Shown piece after piece: positions 17,666 through 27,274 of a stretch of 64,000 nt of DNA; position 1 is the first letter of the stretch; every line of letters starts with the position of its first letter. Location: NCBI GenBank assembly GCA_965661085.1, contig CBFIDA010000001.1, positions 141,195-205,194 of the forward strand, given 5' to 3'. The translations under genes were made by a program, and so were the position numbers. Source of the stretch: CBFIDA01 sp965661085 (GTDB taxonomy: Bacteria; Pseudomonadota; Gammaproteobacteria; Comchoanobacterales; Comchoanobacteraceae). Below the pieces are notes generated by a model that was not told where the DNA came from, did not search any database, and saw only the letters and a program-made list of their open reading frames with translations.

Positions 17666-18211
17666 TCAATTGTTGTCTTCGGCAATGCCTTGTTTGATGC
17701 CTTGTAAAAAGGATTCCACGTCTTGCTTGCTGTTAAGAGATGGTTTCATTTGTTTGACTTCTTGAAAGGCGCATGTGGTGAGCATGGTGTCTTTACAGAC
17801 AATGGTGTTTTGAGCCTGTTTCCAGCTGTCTCCCACCTTGGGCGCCAAATAAATGCCAGGCCCCTGAAGATTGACAGGGAAAGTCAATTTGGAATCGTCT
17901 TTGTAGACGCAAAAGATTTTGCCCACTTTTTTGCCTTGCCACTGCACACCCACCAGATGGGTCAGCTGCTTTGAGAATGATGTGGAAAAAGACTTCCATC
18001 CCCCTGGACCTTGCCAAAAATGTTGATGATTTTTTTTGAGTGAAGCCACTTTAGGGCACACCACAGGCTTGCCAACTTTCATCAGACGTAAATCGTTGAA
18101 CACAATCACACCCGAGGAAGCAGTGCTGTCAGGCATGGAAGCCAACAGTATGGATGGCGCCAATACAAAGCACACACAACATGGCATGACTGCACGAAAA
18201 GGAAAACGCAT
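17666..18211 (-). CDS. Exported cysteine-containing protein, DUF3757-like
   Basis: 181 residues with a signal peptide (MRFPFRAVMPCCVCF, cleavage near LLASM). The mature part has four spaced cysteines (VVCPKV, IFCVYKD, IVCKD, TTCAFQ), likely two disulphides, and W-rich segments (FWQGPGGWKSF, GVQWQGKKVG). The pattern recalls DUF3757, small exported proteins of Legionella-like bacteria, with low certainty. AGGAGATG precedes the start. It is convergent with the acyltransferase gene. Confidence 0.6.
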   Translation of the reverse strand: MRFPFRAVMPCCVCFVLAPSILLASMPDSTASSGVIVFNDLRLMKVGKPVVCPKVASLKKNHQHFWQGPGGWKSFSTSFSKQLTHLVGVQWQGKKVGKIFCVYKDDSKLTFPVNLQGPGIYLAPKVGDSWKQAQNTIVCKDTMLTTCAFQEVKQMKPSLNSKQDVESFLQGIKQGIAEDNN

Positions 18212-18300
18212 ACGGCTTCATCTCCTATGATCCAGGTGTCATGTTAACAAAAAAACAAAACCGTGCCCAAATTCTTTTTTTGCATCTTTCAGCACAAACA

Positions 18301-19713
18301 TCATAGGGTCTTGAGCATGCCCAAGTGATGCCACCACAAGCCATCCAAAGGTAAAATCAAGACCACACTCAAACCAGCCATCCACAAGCATACACGCCCA
18401 GCAACTTTGAGGGGCACGTGCCCCAAACGCACCGCCACCATGATGGGTGGCGCTTGATAGGGTAAAATGAATGTGGCATACCCCATCACTTGCGTCATCA
18501 AAACGCTGTGTAAGGATAAACCCGTCAATTTGGCCAGGTGTCCAGCAAAGGGGGTCACCACTGCAGGCACCCCTGGCAATGTGGTCAAGAGGCCCATCAA
18601 GGTGGTACCAAAAGACAACAAAGCAAAATGCCATCCATCGTGCCCAGGGCGCCATGGCATTGCAGCAAGCCATGCTTGTTCAAAGTGTGAGGCAACACCC
18701 GTTGTATAGAGAATGGTGGCCAAACCAATGATGCCTGCCACATAAAACAAAAAGGTTAAGGGTGCTTCCTTGGCAAAGGTTTCAGGATCCAACACCCCCA
18801 GACCCGGCAGCAGGCACAGCATGGCCACAACCATGCCTGGCCAGGCTGGAGAAAGATGGGTAATGCTGTCCATCGACCAAGCCACAACCACCGCCACCAA
18901 ATACACAGCCAATTTGACTTCCGGCCACGTCCAAGATGAAGACTGCATGCCCTGATCGCCACCAGATGGTGGGGTAGAAGCGAGGGTTGGATGATCGTGA
19001 CACATGCGCGTCAACAATGCCCACAACACGACAGCCTTGACGATGCCCAAAATGGGCAAATGCAACAGCACAAATTGACTGTAAGCGATGTGATGATGGT
19101 ATAAAACTTTGGCCGCCCCCATCAAAATCATGTTTGAAAGATTGGCTGGCAAAAAAGCAAAACCGATCACCGTGGTCCCCAAAATGCTTGCCAAAATCAA
19201 ACCATTGTAACCACGACTCTGACGCGCAAAGCCTTTTGCCTCAGCAAAAGCCATCGACAAAGGCAGCAACAACATGGCCCGACCAGTGGTTGAAGGCAAA
19301 AAGACAGCCAAAACACCCCCCAAACCGATCATCATGGCCACGCACGTCGCATAACGCTCCTTGCGCTCATGCTGAAACAGCCTGGCAGACAATCGCTTTA
19401 CCAATCCTGTTTTTTGGCATGCCATACCAATGACCATGCCCGCAAAAACCATCCAAAAACCCGGCGATAAAAATCCTGAAAATACCACAGAAGTCGGTAC
19501 CAGCCCGAACAGTATCAAAGCAGTCGTATACCACAGCATGGTCACATATTCTGGCAACACACCCAGCACCAAACATACCAAGCACAGCATGGTCATGCCC
19601 AACACCAAGGTCTGAGACACCGCACCACCCTGTTGCCAAAACCACACACACGTCACCCCCACCGCGGCAAAAGCCACCAACCAAAGCAAAAAAAACGGGC
19701 TGATTTTGAACAT
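18301..19713 (-). CDS. DASS/SLC13-type anion transporter
   Basis: 470 residues, about a dozen membrane segments. The family carries dicarboxylates, citrate or sulfate with sodium. Seen: GFLSPGFWMVFAGMVIGMA, the conserved FLPSTTGRAML (SNT-like helix hairpin), FLPANLSNMILMGAA, TLPGVPAVVTPFAG and FILPYQAPPIMVA, in the order expected for the inverted-repeat fold. Substrate cannot be told from this. Start at 19713 (MFKISPFFLLW) has AGGA upstream; the frame extends 17 codons further without support. Confidence 0.8.
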   Translation of the reverse strand: MFKISPFFLLWLVAFAAVGVTCVWFWQQGGAVSQTLVLGMTMLCLVCLVLGVLPEYVTMLWYTTALILFGLVPTSVVFSGFLSPGFWMVFAGMVIGMACQKTGLVKRLSARLFQHERKERYATCVAMMIGLGGVLAVFLPSTTGRAMLLLPLSMAFAEAKGFARQSRGYNGLILASILGTTVIGFAFLPANLSNMILMGAAKVLYHHHIAYSQFVLLHLPILGIVKAVVLWALLTRMCHDHPTLASTPPSGGDQGMQSSSWTWPEVKLAVYLVAVVVAWSMDSITHLSPAWPGMVVAMLCLLPGLGVLDPETFAKEAPLTFLFYVAGIIGLATILYTTGVASHFEQAWLAAMPWRPGHDGWHFALLSFGTTLMGLLTTLPGVPAVVTPFAGHLAKLTGLSLHSVLMTQVMGYATFILPYQAPPIMVAVRLGHVPLKVAGRVCLWMAGLSVVLILPLDGLWWHHLGMLKTL

Positions 19714-19874
19714 GATGAAAGGTCCTGGTCTGTGCAATGTATGCCTCACCATACAAGATACCATAGAAATGGGTCAAGGCTGCACGCAGCACACCAACCC
19801 CATGCATGACAATTGCCTATGGATTATCCAACCGTTCTTCTTTATGCTGAGTCTTGAGCCACACAGGAAGCACA

Positions 19875-20213
19875 ATGACGGATGAAAGATGGCATCAATG
19901 GGTGGTGTTTGTGCCTGAAACCCACATCAATGAAGTGAAAGATGCACTGTTTGCGGCAGGTGCTGGTCGGTTGGGGGCCTACACTCAATGCAGCTGGCAA
20001 GTGCTGGGACAAGGCCAATTCATGCCCATGGCAGCAAGCACACCGACTGTGGGTCAGCACAACACACTGACACGTGTGGCTGAGTATCGCCTCGAATTTT
20101 TGTGTGCCGACGCCCACCAAATGGCAGTGCTGAACGCTTTAAAGTCAAGTCATCCGTATGAAACACCTGCCTACTATTTTTTTCCTGTACAGTTTGAGGT
20201 GGAGGCAACATGA
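19875..20213 (+). CDS. NIF3/YqfO C-terminal-like protein
   Basis: 112 residues. WVVFVPETHINEVKDALFAAGAGRLGAY is interrupted only by the start of the next strand, followed by GQGQFMP and a closing SHPYETPAYYF. This is the insert domain of NIF3-like proteins found alone in many gammaproteobacteria (CutA-like fold). The role is unknown. Start 19875 follows AGGAAG. The stop overlaps the trkH start by four bases. Confidence 0.8.
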   Translation: MTDERWHQWVVFVPETHINEVKDALFAAGAGRLGAYTQCSWQVLGQGQFMPMAASTPTVGQHNTLTRVAEYRLEFLCADAHQMAVLNALKSSHPYETPAYYFFPVQFEVEAT

Positions 20214-21664
20214 TTCAGACGCGCGCACTCTTTAAATTGTTGTCGATCTTCTGTTTGTTGTTTGCCTGCACACTGACCTTGCCTGCTTTGGTTGCATTGG
20301 GTCATCATGAACCCAGCACCCCGTACTGGACAAGTGCCCTATACATTGGTGTGCCGAGCTTGATGCTGGCCTTTCATCTACGCAGCACCCAAGACACACT
20401 GCATCGTTTGGATGGCTTCTTGTTGGTGGTGGCAACCTGGGTGACACTTTGTGTATGCGCATCGCTGCCTTTTTTCTTTGTGCTGCATGATGCGCCCATC
20501 ATGGATGTGTTGTTTGAAGCCGTTTCTGGCTTGACCACCACGGGCGCAGAAGCCTTTCAGGATGTCGAGACTTGGTCACATGCTTTACAATTTTATCATC
20601 AATACCTGCAATTTCTTGGTGGTTTGGGCATCATTGTACTGGGCTTGGCCATCATGCCACTCTTGAGCCAAACAGGCCATGCATTGTTTGCCGCCGACGT
20701 GCCCGGTCCCACCAAAAACCAAAAATTCACCCCCCGTTTGCAAGAAATGGCCAAGTTGTTGTGGCGGCTTTATGTTGGCTTGACCGTGGCATGTGCTGTG
20801 GGATATCACCTGGCAGGTCTGTCCTGGTTTGAAGCATGCTGTTATGCTTTCAGCACCATCTCAACGGGTGGGTTTGGGATTCACGCCAACAACATTGGGC
20901 ATTATCACCAAAATGCTGTGTTGTGGCTGGCCACGGTATTCATGTTGTGCGGCAGCATGAATTTTGGCCTGCATGTCTTGGTCATTCGACAGCGCAGCTT
21001 CAAACCTTTACGCCACCAACCTGAGCTCAACATGTTTTTGAAATGGATTTTGGCAACCTTTGTGTTGTGTTGGCTCAACACCCTGGTCCATCATGCCTCA
21101 TCGTTCGACTTCAGTGGCCTCAGTATTGGGTTGATGACCGCTGTCGCCATGGTCTCAACCACGGGCTTACAAGCCACCCACTTTGGCACATGGCCAACTT
21201 TTTCACCGATTTTACTCATGTTGGTTGCCATGGTGGGCGGCTGCAGTGGCTCGACATCGGGTGGCATCAAAATGGCTCGCTGGATGGTGATCCAAAAAGA
21301 AGTGGCCTGCTTGATCAAACAAACCCTCCACCCCAGAGCGGTGGTGTCGGTGTTTCAAGAATCTTTGGCTGTGTCCGAAAAAATGGTGGTGGCCATCCGT
21401 GGTTTTTTGTGCCTGACACTGGTCTTGTATGTGATACTCTTACTGGCCTTCATGGCCACTGGTTATGATTTTGAAACGGCGTTTGCTGCCATCACAGCGT
21501 GTCTTTCAAACGTTGGTGTCAGCATTGGCACACTCATGCATGGCTATCATCATCTCAATGCCCACGCCAAGGCGCTTTTGATTGTGACCATGCTCTTGGG
21601 CCGCTTAGAAATCACCACCCTCATTGTTTTGATGACCCCCAAATATTGGCAAGACCATACCTAG
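20210..21664 (+). CDS. trkH: TrkH potassium uptake channel subunit
   Basis: 484 residues, inner membrane. TrkH is the pore of the Trk K+ system and is gated by TrkA (48184). Selectivity-filter-type loops are visible: SGLTTTGAEAF, STISTGGFGIH, STTGLQATHFG and SNVGVS, four in number as expected for the four pore repeats. GGCSGSTSGGIKMARW is the conserved intracellular segment. Translationally coupled to the preceding NIF3-like gene. Confidence 0.95.
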   Translation: MIQTRALFKLLSIFCLLFACTLTLPALVALGHHEPSTPYWTSALYIGVPSLMLAFHLRSTQDTLHRLDGFLLVVATWVTLCVCASLPFFFVLHDAPIMDVLFEAVSGLTTTGAEAFQDVETWSHALQFYHQYLQFLGGLGIIVLGLAIMPLLSQTGHALFAADVPGPTKNQKFTPRLQEMAKLLWRLYVGLTVACAVGYHLAGLSWFEACCYAFSTISTGGFGIHANNIGHYHQNAVLWLATVFMLCGSMNFGLHVLVIRQRSFKPLRHQPELNMFLKWILATFVLCWLNTLVHHASSFDFSGLSIGLMTAVAMVSTTGLQATHFGTWPTFSPILLMLVAMVGGCSGSTSGGIKMARWMVIQKEVACLIKQTLHPRAVVSVFQESLAVSEKMVVAIRGFLCLTLVLYVILLLAFMATGYDFETAFAAITACLSNVGVSIGTLMHGYHHLNAHAKALLIVTMLLGRLEITTLIVLMTPKYWQDHT

Positions 21665-21674
21665 GACACGCTCC

Positions 21675-24407
21675 ATGCATGCAAAAAACATTTGGCTGAT
21701 CGACGGCTCCTCCTACCTTTATCGCGCATTTTATGCGTTACCACCGCTCACCACACCCAGTGGCGAACCCACAGGCGCCGTCTATGGGGTCATCAACATG
21801 CTGAAACGCCTCCAGATCAGCCATCGGCCTGACGTACTGTGCATCGTCTTTGATCCGCCAGGGGACACCGCACGCAATGCTTTGTATCCAGCTTACAAAG
21901 CCAATCGGTCGGCCATGCCAGATGACCTCAAAAAACAAGTCACGCCACTGTTCAACATCATCAAGGCCATGGGGCTGCCACTTTTACAAGTCGACAATGA
22001 AGAAGCAGACGATGTCATCGGCACATTGGCCATGCAAGCGAAAACACGTGGCCATCACGTTACGATCTCAACAGCAGACAAAGATTTTGCACAATTGGTG
22101 TGCGATGACATCGTCATTCAAAACACCATGAGCAACAAAACCTTGGATGCCGAAGGCGTCATGGAAAAATTTGGTGTCCTGCCTCATCAAATCATCGATT
22201 TTCTTGCACTGACCGGTGATACGGTCGACAACATCCCAGGCATCCCAAAAGTTGGGCCAAAGACCGCAGCAAAATGGCTCAACACCTATGGCAGCCTTCA
22301 AAATCTCATGCAACATGCCGATGAGATTTCTGGAAAAATTGGTGACAACTTACGTACACATTTGGACCAATTGCCCTTATATCAAACCTTGGTCACCATC
22401 AAAACATCCTTATCGTTGCCTTTTGACATCGATGCCATCGATGCATGCCCTGTAGACCAAACCAAATTGCATACCTATTATCATCATTTGCACTTCACCA
22501 AATGGGCCAAAGAATTGGCAGATGCGCACCCTGCACAACACACCATGGCCCAAACACAAAGACAATACTTGACGATTGACAGTCAAGACAGCTGGCAAAA
22601 ACTGAGAACATTCCTGGATGCAGCGCCGTGCTATGCCTTGAATTTGGAAACCACCTCGCTCGATGTGGCTGAAGCAAAAGTGGTCGGTGTCGCCTTCGCT
22701 GGCAATGATTTTGTGCCTTGTTACGTGCCCATACATCACCCCAATGACACCACCTCCTGGATCACAGAAGCAATGCTGATTGAGGCACTGAAACCCCATC
22801 TTTCAGATCCCAAGCGTGTGATTGTGGGCCATCATCTCAAATACGACATCGGCGTGCTGGCATACATGGGCATCGATGTCCATGCCCAGCTGCACGACAC
22901 CCTGTTGATGTCCTATGTGCTCAGCAGTCATCAACAACGCCATGATCTGAAAACACTTGGCGCACAGCATCTGAATCAAACATGCACCGACCTCGCAACC
23001 TTGCTTCAAACCCATGACGCCAAGGCCTTTGCTGAACTTCCGGTGGCTGTGGCCACGCAATATGCCGCTTTGGACGCAGACATGACCTGGCAGCTGTACC
23101 AACATTTTCAAAAAGACCTGGCGCAACAATCTGGCATACAACACGTGTGGCAACACATTGAGTCACCGCTTGTGCCGATTTTATCTGCCATGGAGCGTCA
23201 TGGTGTGTTGATCGATCCGACTTGCTTGGAAGCCTTGAGTGCCAGCTGGGGGCACATGTGCCAAGAGCTTGAGCATGATGCCGCTCAATTGGCAGATGAA
23301 ACATTCAATTTGGCGTCCCCCAAACAATTGCGCCACATCCTTTATGAGAAATTGTCGTTGCCGGTGCATAAAAAAACACCAAAAGGCGATCCCTCCACTT
23401 CCGAAGAGGCGCTACAACAGTTGGTTGGCACACACCCCTTGCCAGAAATCATTTTAAAACACCGACACCTGAGCAAACTCAAATCCACCTATGCAGATCC
23501 CATCCCCAAACAAATGCATCCCGACACACAACGCGTGCACGGCCACTTCAACCAAGCGGTCACCATCACTGGGCGCCTGTCTTCCAATCACCCCAACTTA
23601 CAAAACATCCCTGTCAAAACGCCTCAGGGTCGCGAGATTCGCAAAGCCTTCATCGCACCCGAAGGTCATACCTTATTGTGTGCGGATTATTCTCAGGTTG
23701 AATTGCGGGTGATGGCACATCTATCTCAAGATGAAAAATTGTTGGAAGCCTTTGAACGCAATATGGATGTCCACAGTCACACCGCCGCCACACTGTTTGA
23801 TGTGGGCATGCCACAAGTGACGTCCGAACAACGTCGCAAAGCCAAAGCCATCAACTTTGGCCTCATGTACGGCATGTCGGCATTTGGGCTCAGCAAACAA
23901 CTGAACATTGGCCGAGCCGAAGCACAAGATCTGATCCAGCATTATTTTGAACGTTATCCAGGTGTGCTGCAATACATGGAAGCAACGCGTGCTTATGTAC
24001 GCAAACATGGTTATGTTGAAACCCTGATGGGACGTAGGCTCTACTTGCCAGCCATTTTTGATCGCAATAAAATGAAACAAATGGGCGCTGAACGTGCCGC
24101 CATCAATGGTCCAATGCAAGGCACGTCGGCCGACATGATCAAACTGGCGATGGTTGCGATCGACCAAACATTGTGCACACAATCCATGGCAGCCACCATG
24201 ATCATGCAGGTCCATGATGAACTCATTTTTGAAGTGGCATTGCCCGAACTGAAAGCGGTTGCCACCATGGTGTCCAACAGTATGGCACAAGCCCTGACGC
24301 TGACCGTACCGCTGGTGGTGAATCTGTCACAAGGGCCGTCTTGGGGCGAACAATCACCACTGCATCTCGACGAAAGCCAAGCGCAACGCAGTTTGTTGGA
24401 TCCATGA
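21675..24407 (+). CDS. polA: DNA polymerase I with altered proofreading motif
   Basis: 910 residues. Domains: 5' nuclease (1-290, with DGSSYLYRAFYALP and EEADDVIGTLA), 3'-5' exonuclease-like (300-490), polymerase (500-910, with DYSQVELRVMAHLS, RRKAKAINFGLMYGMSAFGL and QVHDELIFEV). The polymerase residues look complete. In the exonuclease domain the first metal Asp is replaced by Asn (N323 in LNLETTSLD where E. coli has DTETDSLD); the other acids (E325, LKYD, ALDAD) remain, so proofreading may be weak. It starts ten bases after trkH. Confidence 0.96.
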   Translation: MHAKNIWLIDGSSYLYRAFYALPPLTTPSGEPTGAVYGVINMLKRLQISHRPDVLCIVFDPPGDTARNALYPAYKANRSAMPDDLKKQVTPLFNIIKAMGLPLLQVDNEEADDVIGTLAMQAKTRGHHVTISTADKDFAQLVCDDIVIQNTMSNKTLDAEGVMEKFGVLPHQIIDFLALTGDTVDNIPGIPKVGPKTAAKWLNTYGSLQNLMQHADEISGKIGDNLRTHLDQLPLYQTLVTIKTSLSLPFDIDAIDACPVDQTKLHTYYHHLHFTKWAKELADAHPAQHTMAQTQRQYLTIDSQDSWQKLRTFLDAAPCYALNLETTSLDVAEAKVVGVAFAGNDFVPCYVPIHHPNDTTSWITEAMLIEALKPHLSDPKRVIVGHHLKYDIGVLAYMGIDVHAQLHDTLLMSYVLSSHQQRHDLKTLGAQHLNQTCTDLATLLQTHDAKAFAELPVAVATQYAALDADMTWQLYQHFQKDLAQQSGIQHVWQHIESPLVPILSAMERHGVLIDPTCLEALSASWGHMCQELEHDAAQLADETFNLASPKQLRHILYEKLSLPVHKKTPKGDPSTSEEALQQLVGTHPLPEIILKHRHLSKLKSTYADPIPKQMHPDTQRVHGHFNQAVTITGRLSSNHPNLQNIPVKTPQGREIRKAFIAPEGHTLLCADYSQVELRVMAHLSQDEKLLEAFERNMDVHSHTAATLFDVGMPQVTSEQRRKAKAINFGLMYGMSAFGLSKQLNIGRAEAQDLIQHYFERYPGVLQYMEATRAYVRKHGYVETLMGRRLYLPAIFDRNKMKQMGAERAAINGPMQGTSADMIKLAMVAIDQTLCTQSMAATMIMQVHDELIFEVALPELKAVATMVSNSMAQALTLTVPLVVNLSQGPSWGEQSPLHLDESQAQRSLLDP

Positions 24408-24423
24408 TCGTCATGTTTTTTGC

Positions 24424-24451
24424 TTGCATCTGCGCCCCATGATGGTATCTT
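24424..24451 (+). promoter_or_regulatory. Candidate promoter for the first LRR gene
   Basis: TTGCAT (24424-24429), 16-base spacer, TATCTT (24446-24451), 24 bases before the ATG. Confidence 0.4.
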
Positions 24452-24475
24452 CATGTCATTTTTGAAGGTACAGAC

Positions 24476-25660
24476 ATGCAAAGCCTACATCACATCACAC
24501 GTCGAGCGCGTCGTTGGCGGCGCTTTCAGCGCTGGCTTCATGCGCCTGCTCATCAACCCATTCACAAAGCAACCGTCCCAGAGCCTTTGCATTTTGGACG
24601 CAAACAGCCCCACGTTTTGGACATCGTCAGACAATATCCTGAAAAACAGCATGATCCCAAAGTACAACAACAACTGCAACAAGTGACCACACTCAATCTG
24701 GATGAACGCTCTGATGTCAGTGATCACATGGTCGAAACCATTGCCAAACTTTTTCCCAACCTCACATCCTGCTCACTACAACATTGCCTGCGCCTCACCG
24801 ATGCCTCGATCACTGCCTTGGCACAACATTGCAAGCATTTGAAAACACTGAACCTCAATCATTGTAAAGAACTGACAGACAAAAGTTTTTTAAAACTGTC
24901 TCAAGGATGCCATCGCTTGAAACATTTGTCGTTCCAACGTTGTCGTCAAATCACAGACCTGGGCATTCTGGCCATCACCGAACAACCCAATGCCCTCAGC
25001 ACAATAGATGCCTCTCAATGTGACGAAATCACCAATTTTGGCTTTGAAACATGTGCGCGCAAATCGATCACTGCGTTGGCTTTAGAAGGGGTGCATGACA
25101 TCACCGATCAAGGTTTGGCAAATGGTTTAAAAAATAGCCCCCATCTTCGAACGTTGAACTTGGCAAACATGTCAAAAATTTCCGGTCAAAGCTTACAGTT
25201 CTTGGCAACACACACCCCCTGGCTACAATCACTCAACCTACACAATGTCCCAGACATTGATGATTTGGCCGTCATGCAGCTGGCCGAACAATGTCAGGAT
25301 CTGCATGACCTGAACCTTGGTTTGGCCAGTGGCATCACCGACCGCGCCACCAAACATTTGGCCATGCATTGCCATCATTTACGGTCGTTGTGCATCACAC
25401 ACAACACCCACATCACCGATGAGACCCTTGTCGCACTCATCGAAAGTTGCCCTCTTGAACAACTGTCTTTGATCCACTGTACCGGCATCACCGATCATGG
25501 CATTCAAATGCTGCGGGATCGAGGACGCCCTCTGAAACATCTGGACATTCGCAATTGCCCCAATGTCAGCGCTCATATGAAAACTGCTCAAAGACATCAC
25601 CTTGGTGTACGCATTTTCTCTGACCCTATGACGCAAGACAGCACATCATCACAACCATGA
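24476..25660 (+). CDS. Leucine-rich-repeat protein 1 (F-box-associated CC type)
   Basis: 394 residues. About 11 repeats of 24-26 residues from residue 65 to 375 follow the pattern C-x2-L-x2-L-x-L-x2-C-x2-ITD (for example HLKTLNLNHCKELTD, RLKHLSFQRCRQITD). This is the cysteine-containing LRR class found in eukaryotic F-box proteins and AMN1, and in effectors of intracellular bacteria. The N-terminal 35 residues are Arg/His-rich and lack acidic residues (THIS segment: ITRRARRWRRFQRWLH). There is no Sec signal and no F-box that I can see. GAAGGT precedes the ATG. First of a tandem block. Confidence 0.85.
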   Translation: MQSLHHITRRARRWRRFQRWLHAPAHQPIHKATVPEPLHFGRKQPHVLDIVRQYPEKQHDPKVQQQLQQVTTLNLDERSDVSDHMVETIAKLFPNLTSCSLQHCLRLTDASITALAQHCKHLKTLNLNHCKELTDKSFLKLSQGCHRLKHLSFQRCRQITDLGILAITEQPNALSTIDASQCDEITNFGFETCARKSITALALEGVHDITDQGLANGLKNSPHLRTLNLANMSKISGQSLQFLATHTPWLQSLNLHNVPDIDDLAVMQLAEQCQDLHDLNLGLASGITDRATKHLAMHCHHLRSLCITHNTHITDETLVALIESCPLEQLSLIHCTGITDHGIQMLRDRGRPLKHLDIRNCPNVSAHMKTAQRHHLGVRIFSDPMTQDSTSSQP

Positions 25661-25805
25661 TGACACTCAATTTTGATGGCTCTTCGACCACCATCACAAT
25701 CCATACATCATGGTGGATTGATCAACCGGTCATCATGGTGCCGTTTCATGGTTGGATGTCGCTTGAAAATGTGTTAAAACTGCATTTTAAAATCATGGAC
25801 CCAAA

Positions 25806-26909
25806 ATGTTTCGTTTTCCTAAATTTCTACGTAGCGTGCCACGGTATAACCGTATTGGCGGCAGAACATCCAGTCAAAAGTTTGTGCCATCCATCGCAAA
25901 ATCGAATGCAAAAACTGCCGAGATAAAGCACTTGGATGCACAAACAGTGACACACTTGATTCGACCGTTCAAAGCCAAAAATGTCCAAAAGCACGCACCT
26001 GATATTGCAGAAATCCAGTCCATAGACTTCTCAGACACGCATCATATTTCGACAGAAGTATTTGGTGAAATTCTGCACCATACCGACAAATTGGAAACGC
26101 TGAACATCAACCGAGCCAGTCGATTTTCCTACGACCATTTGTTGGTACCGTTGTTGCGCAGAACCAGAACGCTCAAAAACATATTCATGTCACACACACA
26201 TGCCTCTAATGCGTTGCTGGTTGAAGCAACGAAGCATCATGTGGCCCTTAAAAGCATCGATGTGTCAAGATGCCCAAATATCTCCAATCCAGGCATTACA
26301 GCACTTGCCAAGATGGGCACAATCGAGGCATTCAGTGGCAATCATCTCAACTTGAGCAATGCAAGTTTCATCGCACTGATTGAAAACAACCCACTCAAAA
26401 CGCTGAATGTGGGCAATACGCATTCACTGACTCAAACTGCATTCACCAAATTGGTCGACCATTCTGGCCAACTTGAAGCCCTGAACGTGGCTGGCCAAAC
26501 GGCATTGAACGCAGACACATTGGCACAACTTTTGTCGAAAAACACAGGAATCAAGACCATGGATTTATCCTGGAATGGCAATGTGAACGCAGATGTCATG
26601 AAAGCCATGCATGACTCTTGCACGCGACTTGAATCTCTCGATTTGTCACACAACTCAACACTCATGGACAATGCCGTACAACACATCGGTGGCTCAAATT
26701 TAAAAGCACTGAATTTGTTTTTTGTGAATCAAGTGTCCGATGCAACGCTGATGCAAGTGGCCATGGCTTCCCCCAATCTCGAAACCATCAATTTACGAGG
26801 CTGTATCGCTGTCACCGAAGCTGGCATCCAAGCACTGCGTGACCATTGTCCCAATGTTCATATCATCTGTAATGCTCGTTTGCAGCATGCTGCACAGCCG
26901 TCGCCGTGA
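25806..26909 (+). CDS. Leucine-rich-repeat protein 2
   Basis: 367 residues. LRR repeats from about 65 onward (KLETLNINRASRFS, ALKSIDVSRCPNIS, RLESLDLSHNSTLM, NLETINLRGCIAVTEAG), related to but less cysteine-rich than protein 1. The leader MFRFPKFLRSVPRYNRIGG has Arg, Lys and Ser and no acidic residue up to about residue 39. No clear ribosome site precedes ATG 25806. It begins 145 bases after protein 1, and that spacer holds no convincing gene. Confidence 0.8.
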   Translation: MFRFPKFLRSVPRYNRIGGRTSSQKFVPSIAKSNAKTAEIKHLDAQTVTHLIRPFKAKNVQKHAPDIAEIQSIDFSDTHHISTEVFGEILHHTDKLETLNINRASRFSYDHLLVPLLRRTRTLKNIFMSHTHASNALLVEATKHHVALKSIDVSRCPNISNPGITALAKMGTIEAFSGNHLNLSNASFIALIENNPLKTLNVGNTHSLTQTAFTKLVDHSGQLEALNVAGQTALNADTLAQLLSKNTGIKTMDLSWNGNVNADVMKAMHDSCTRLESLDLSHNSTLMDNAVQHIGGSNLKALNLFFVNQVSDATLMQVAMASPNLETINLRGCIAVTEAGIQALRDHCPNVHIICNARLQHAAQPSP

Positions 26910-26958
26910 AATCTTTCATGCCCACTGCATCGTTCAAACCTCATCAGACCCACACCTT

Positions 26959-27207
26959 ATGAAATATCTTTTATCGTGCACAATGTTGTCTCAGAGATGG
27001 CTTTCAACACACTCGAAAAAAGCCGCCTCCACATTCACCAAAGTCCGTGAACAGTGGGTGTTCAAGACGCATCTCAACGATACCCAAAGGAAAGTTTATG
27101 CGCTGGAGGAAGAAAGGAGCATTTTTGCGCCCAAACATGAAACATGCAGCACATATGGCGAATCAAAACCACGCTCAAAAAACGCTCACAAAACCGTAAA
27201 GAGATGA
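26959..27207 (+). CDS. Small ORF with the same leader type, no repeats
   Basis: 82 residues, beginning MKYLLSCTMLSQRWLSTHSK. The first 30 residues are basic and Ser/Thr-rich without acidic residues, like the neighbouring LRR proteins, but no LRR follows; the rest is charged and low in hydrophobics. It may be a short member of the block or the remnant of a decayed copy. No good ribosome site is visible. Confidence 0.35.
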   Translation: MKYLLSCTMLSQRWLSTHSKKAASTFTKVREQWVFKTHLNDTQRKVYALEEERSIFAPKHETCSTYGESKPRSKNAHKTVKR

Positions 27208-27274
27208 CTGTGCCTCGATATTTGTCAGCATGTTTTTTTTGTTCAGTTCCCAGCTTTGATAGGATGACACCCCA

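Noticed and set aside
25657..25926. Plus-strand ORF overlapping the end of LRR protein 1 and the start of protein 2
   Set aside because: It is in a different frame from both genes, has no family features, and its last third is the antisense of nothing but the LRR 2 leader in another frame.
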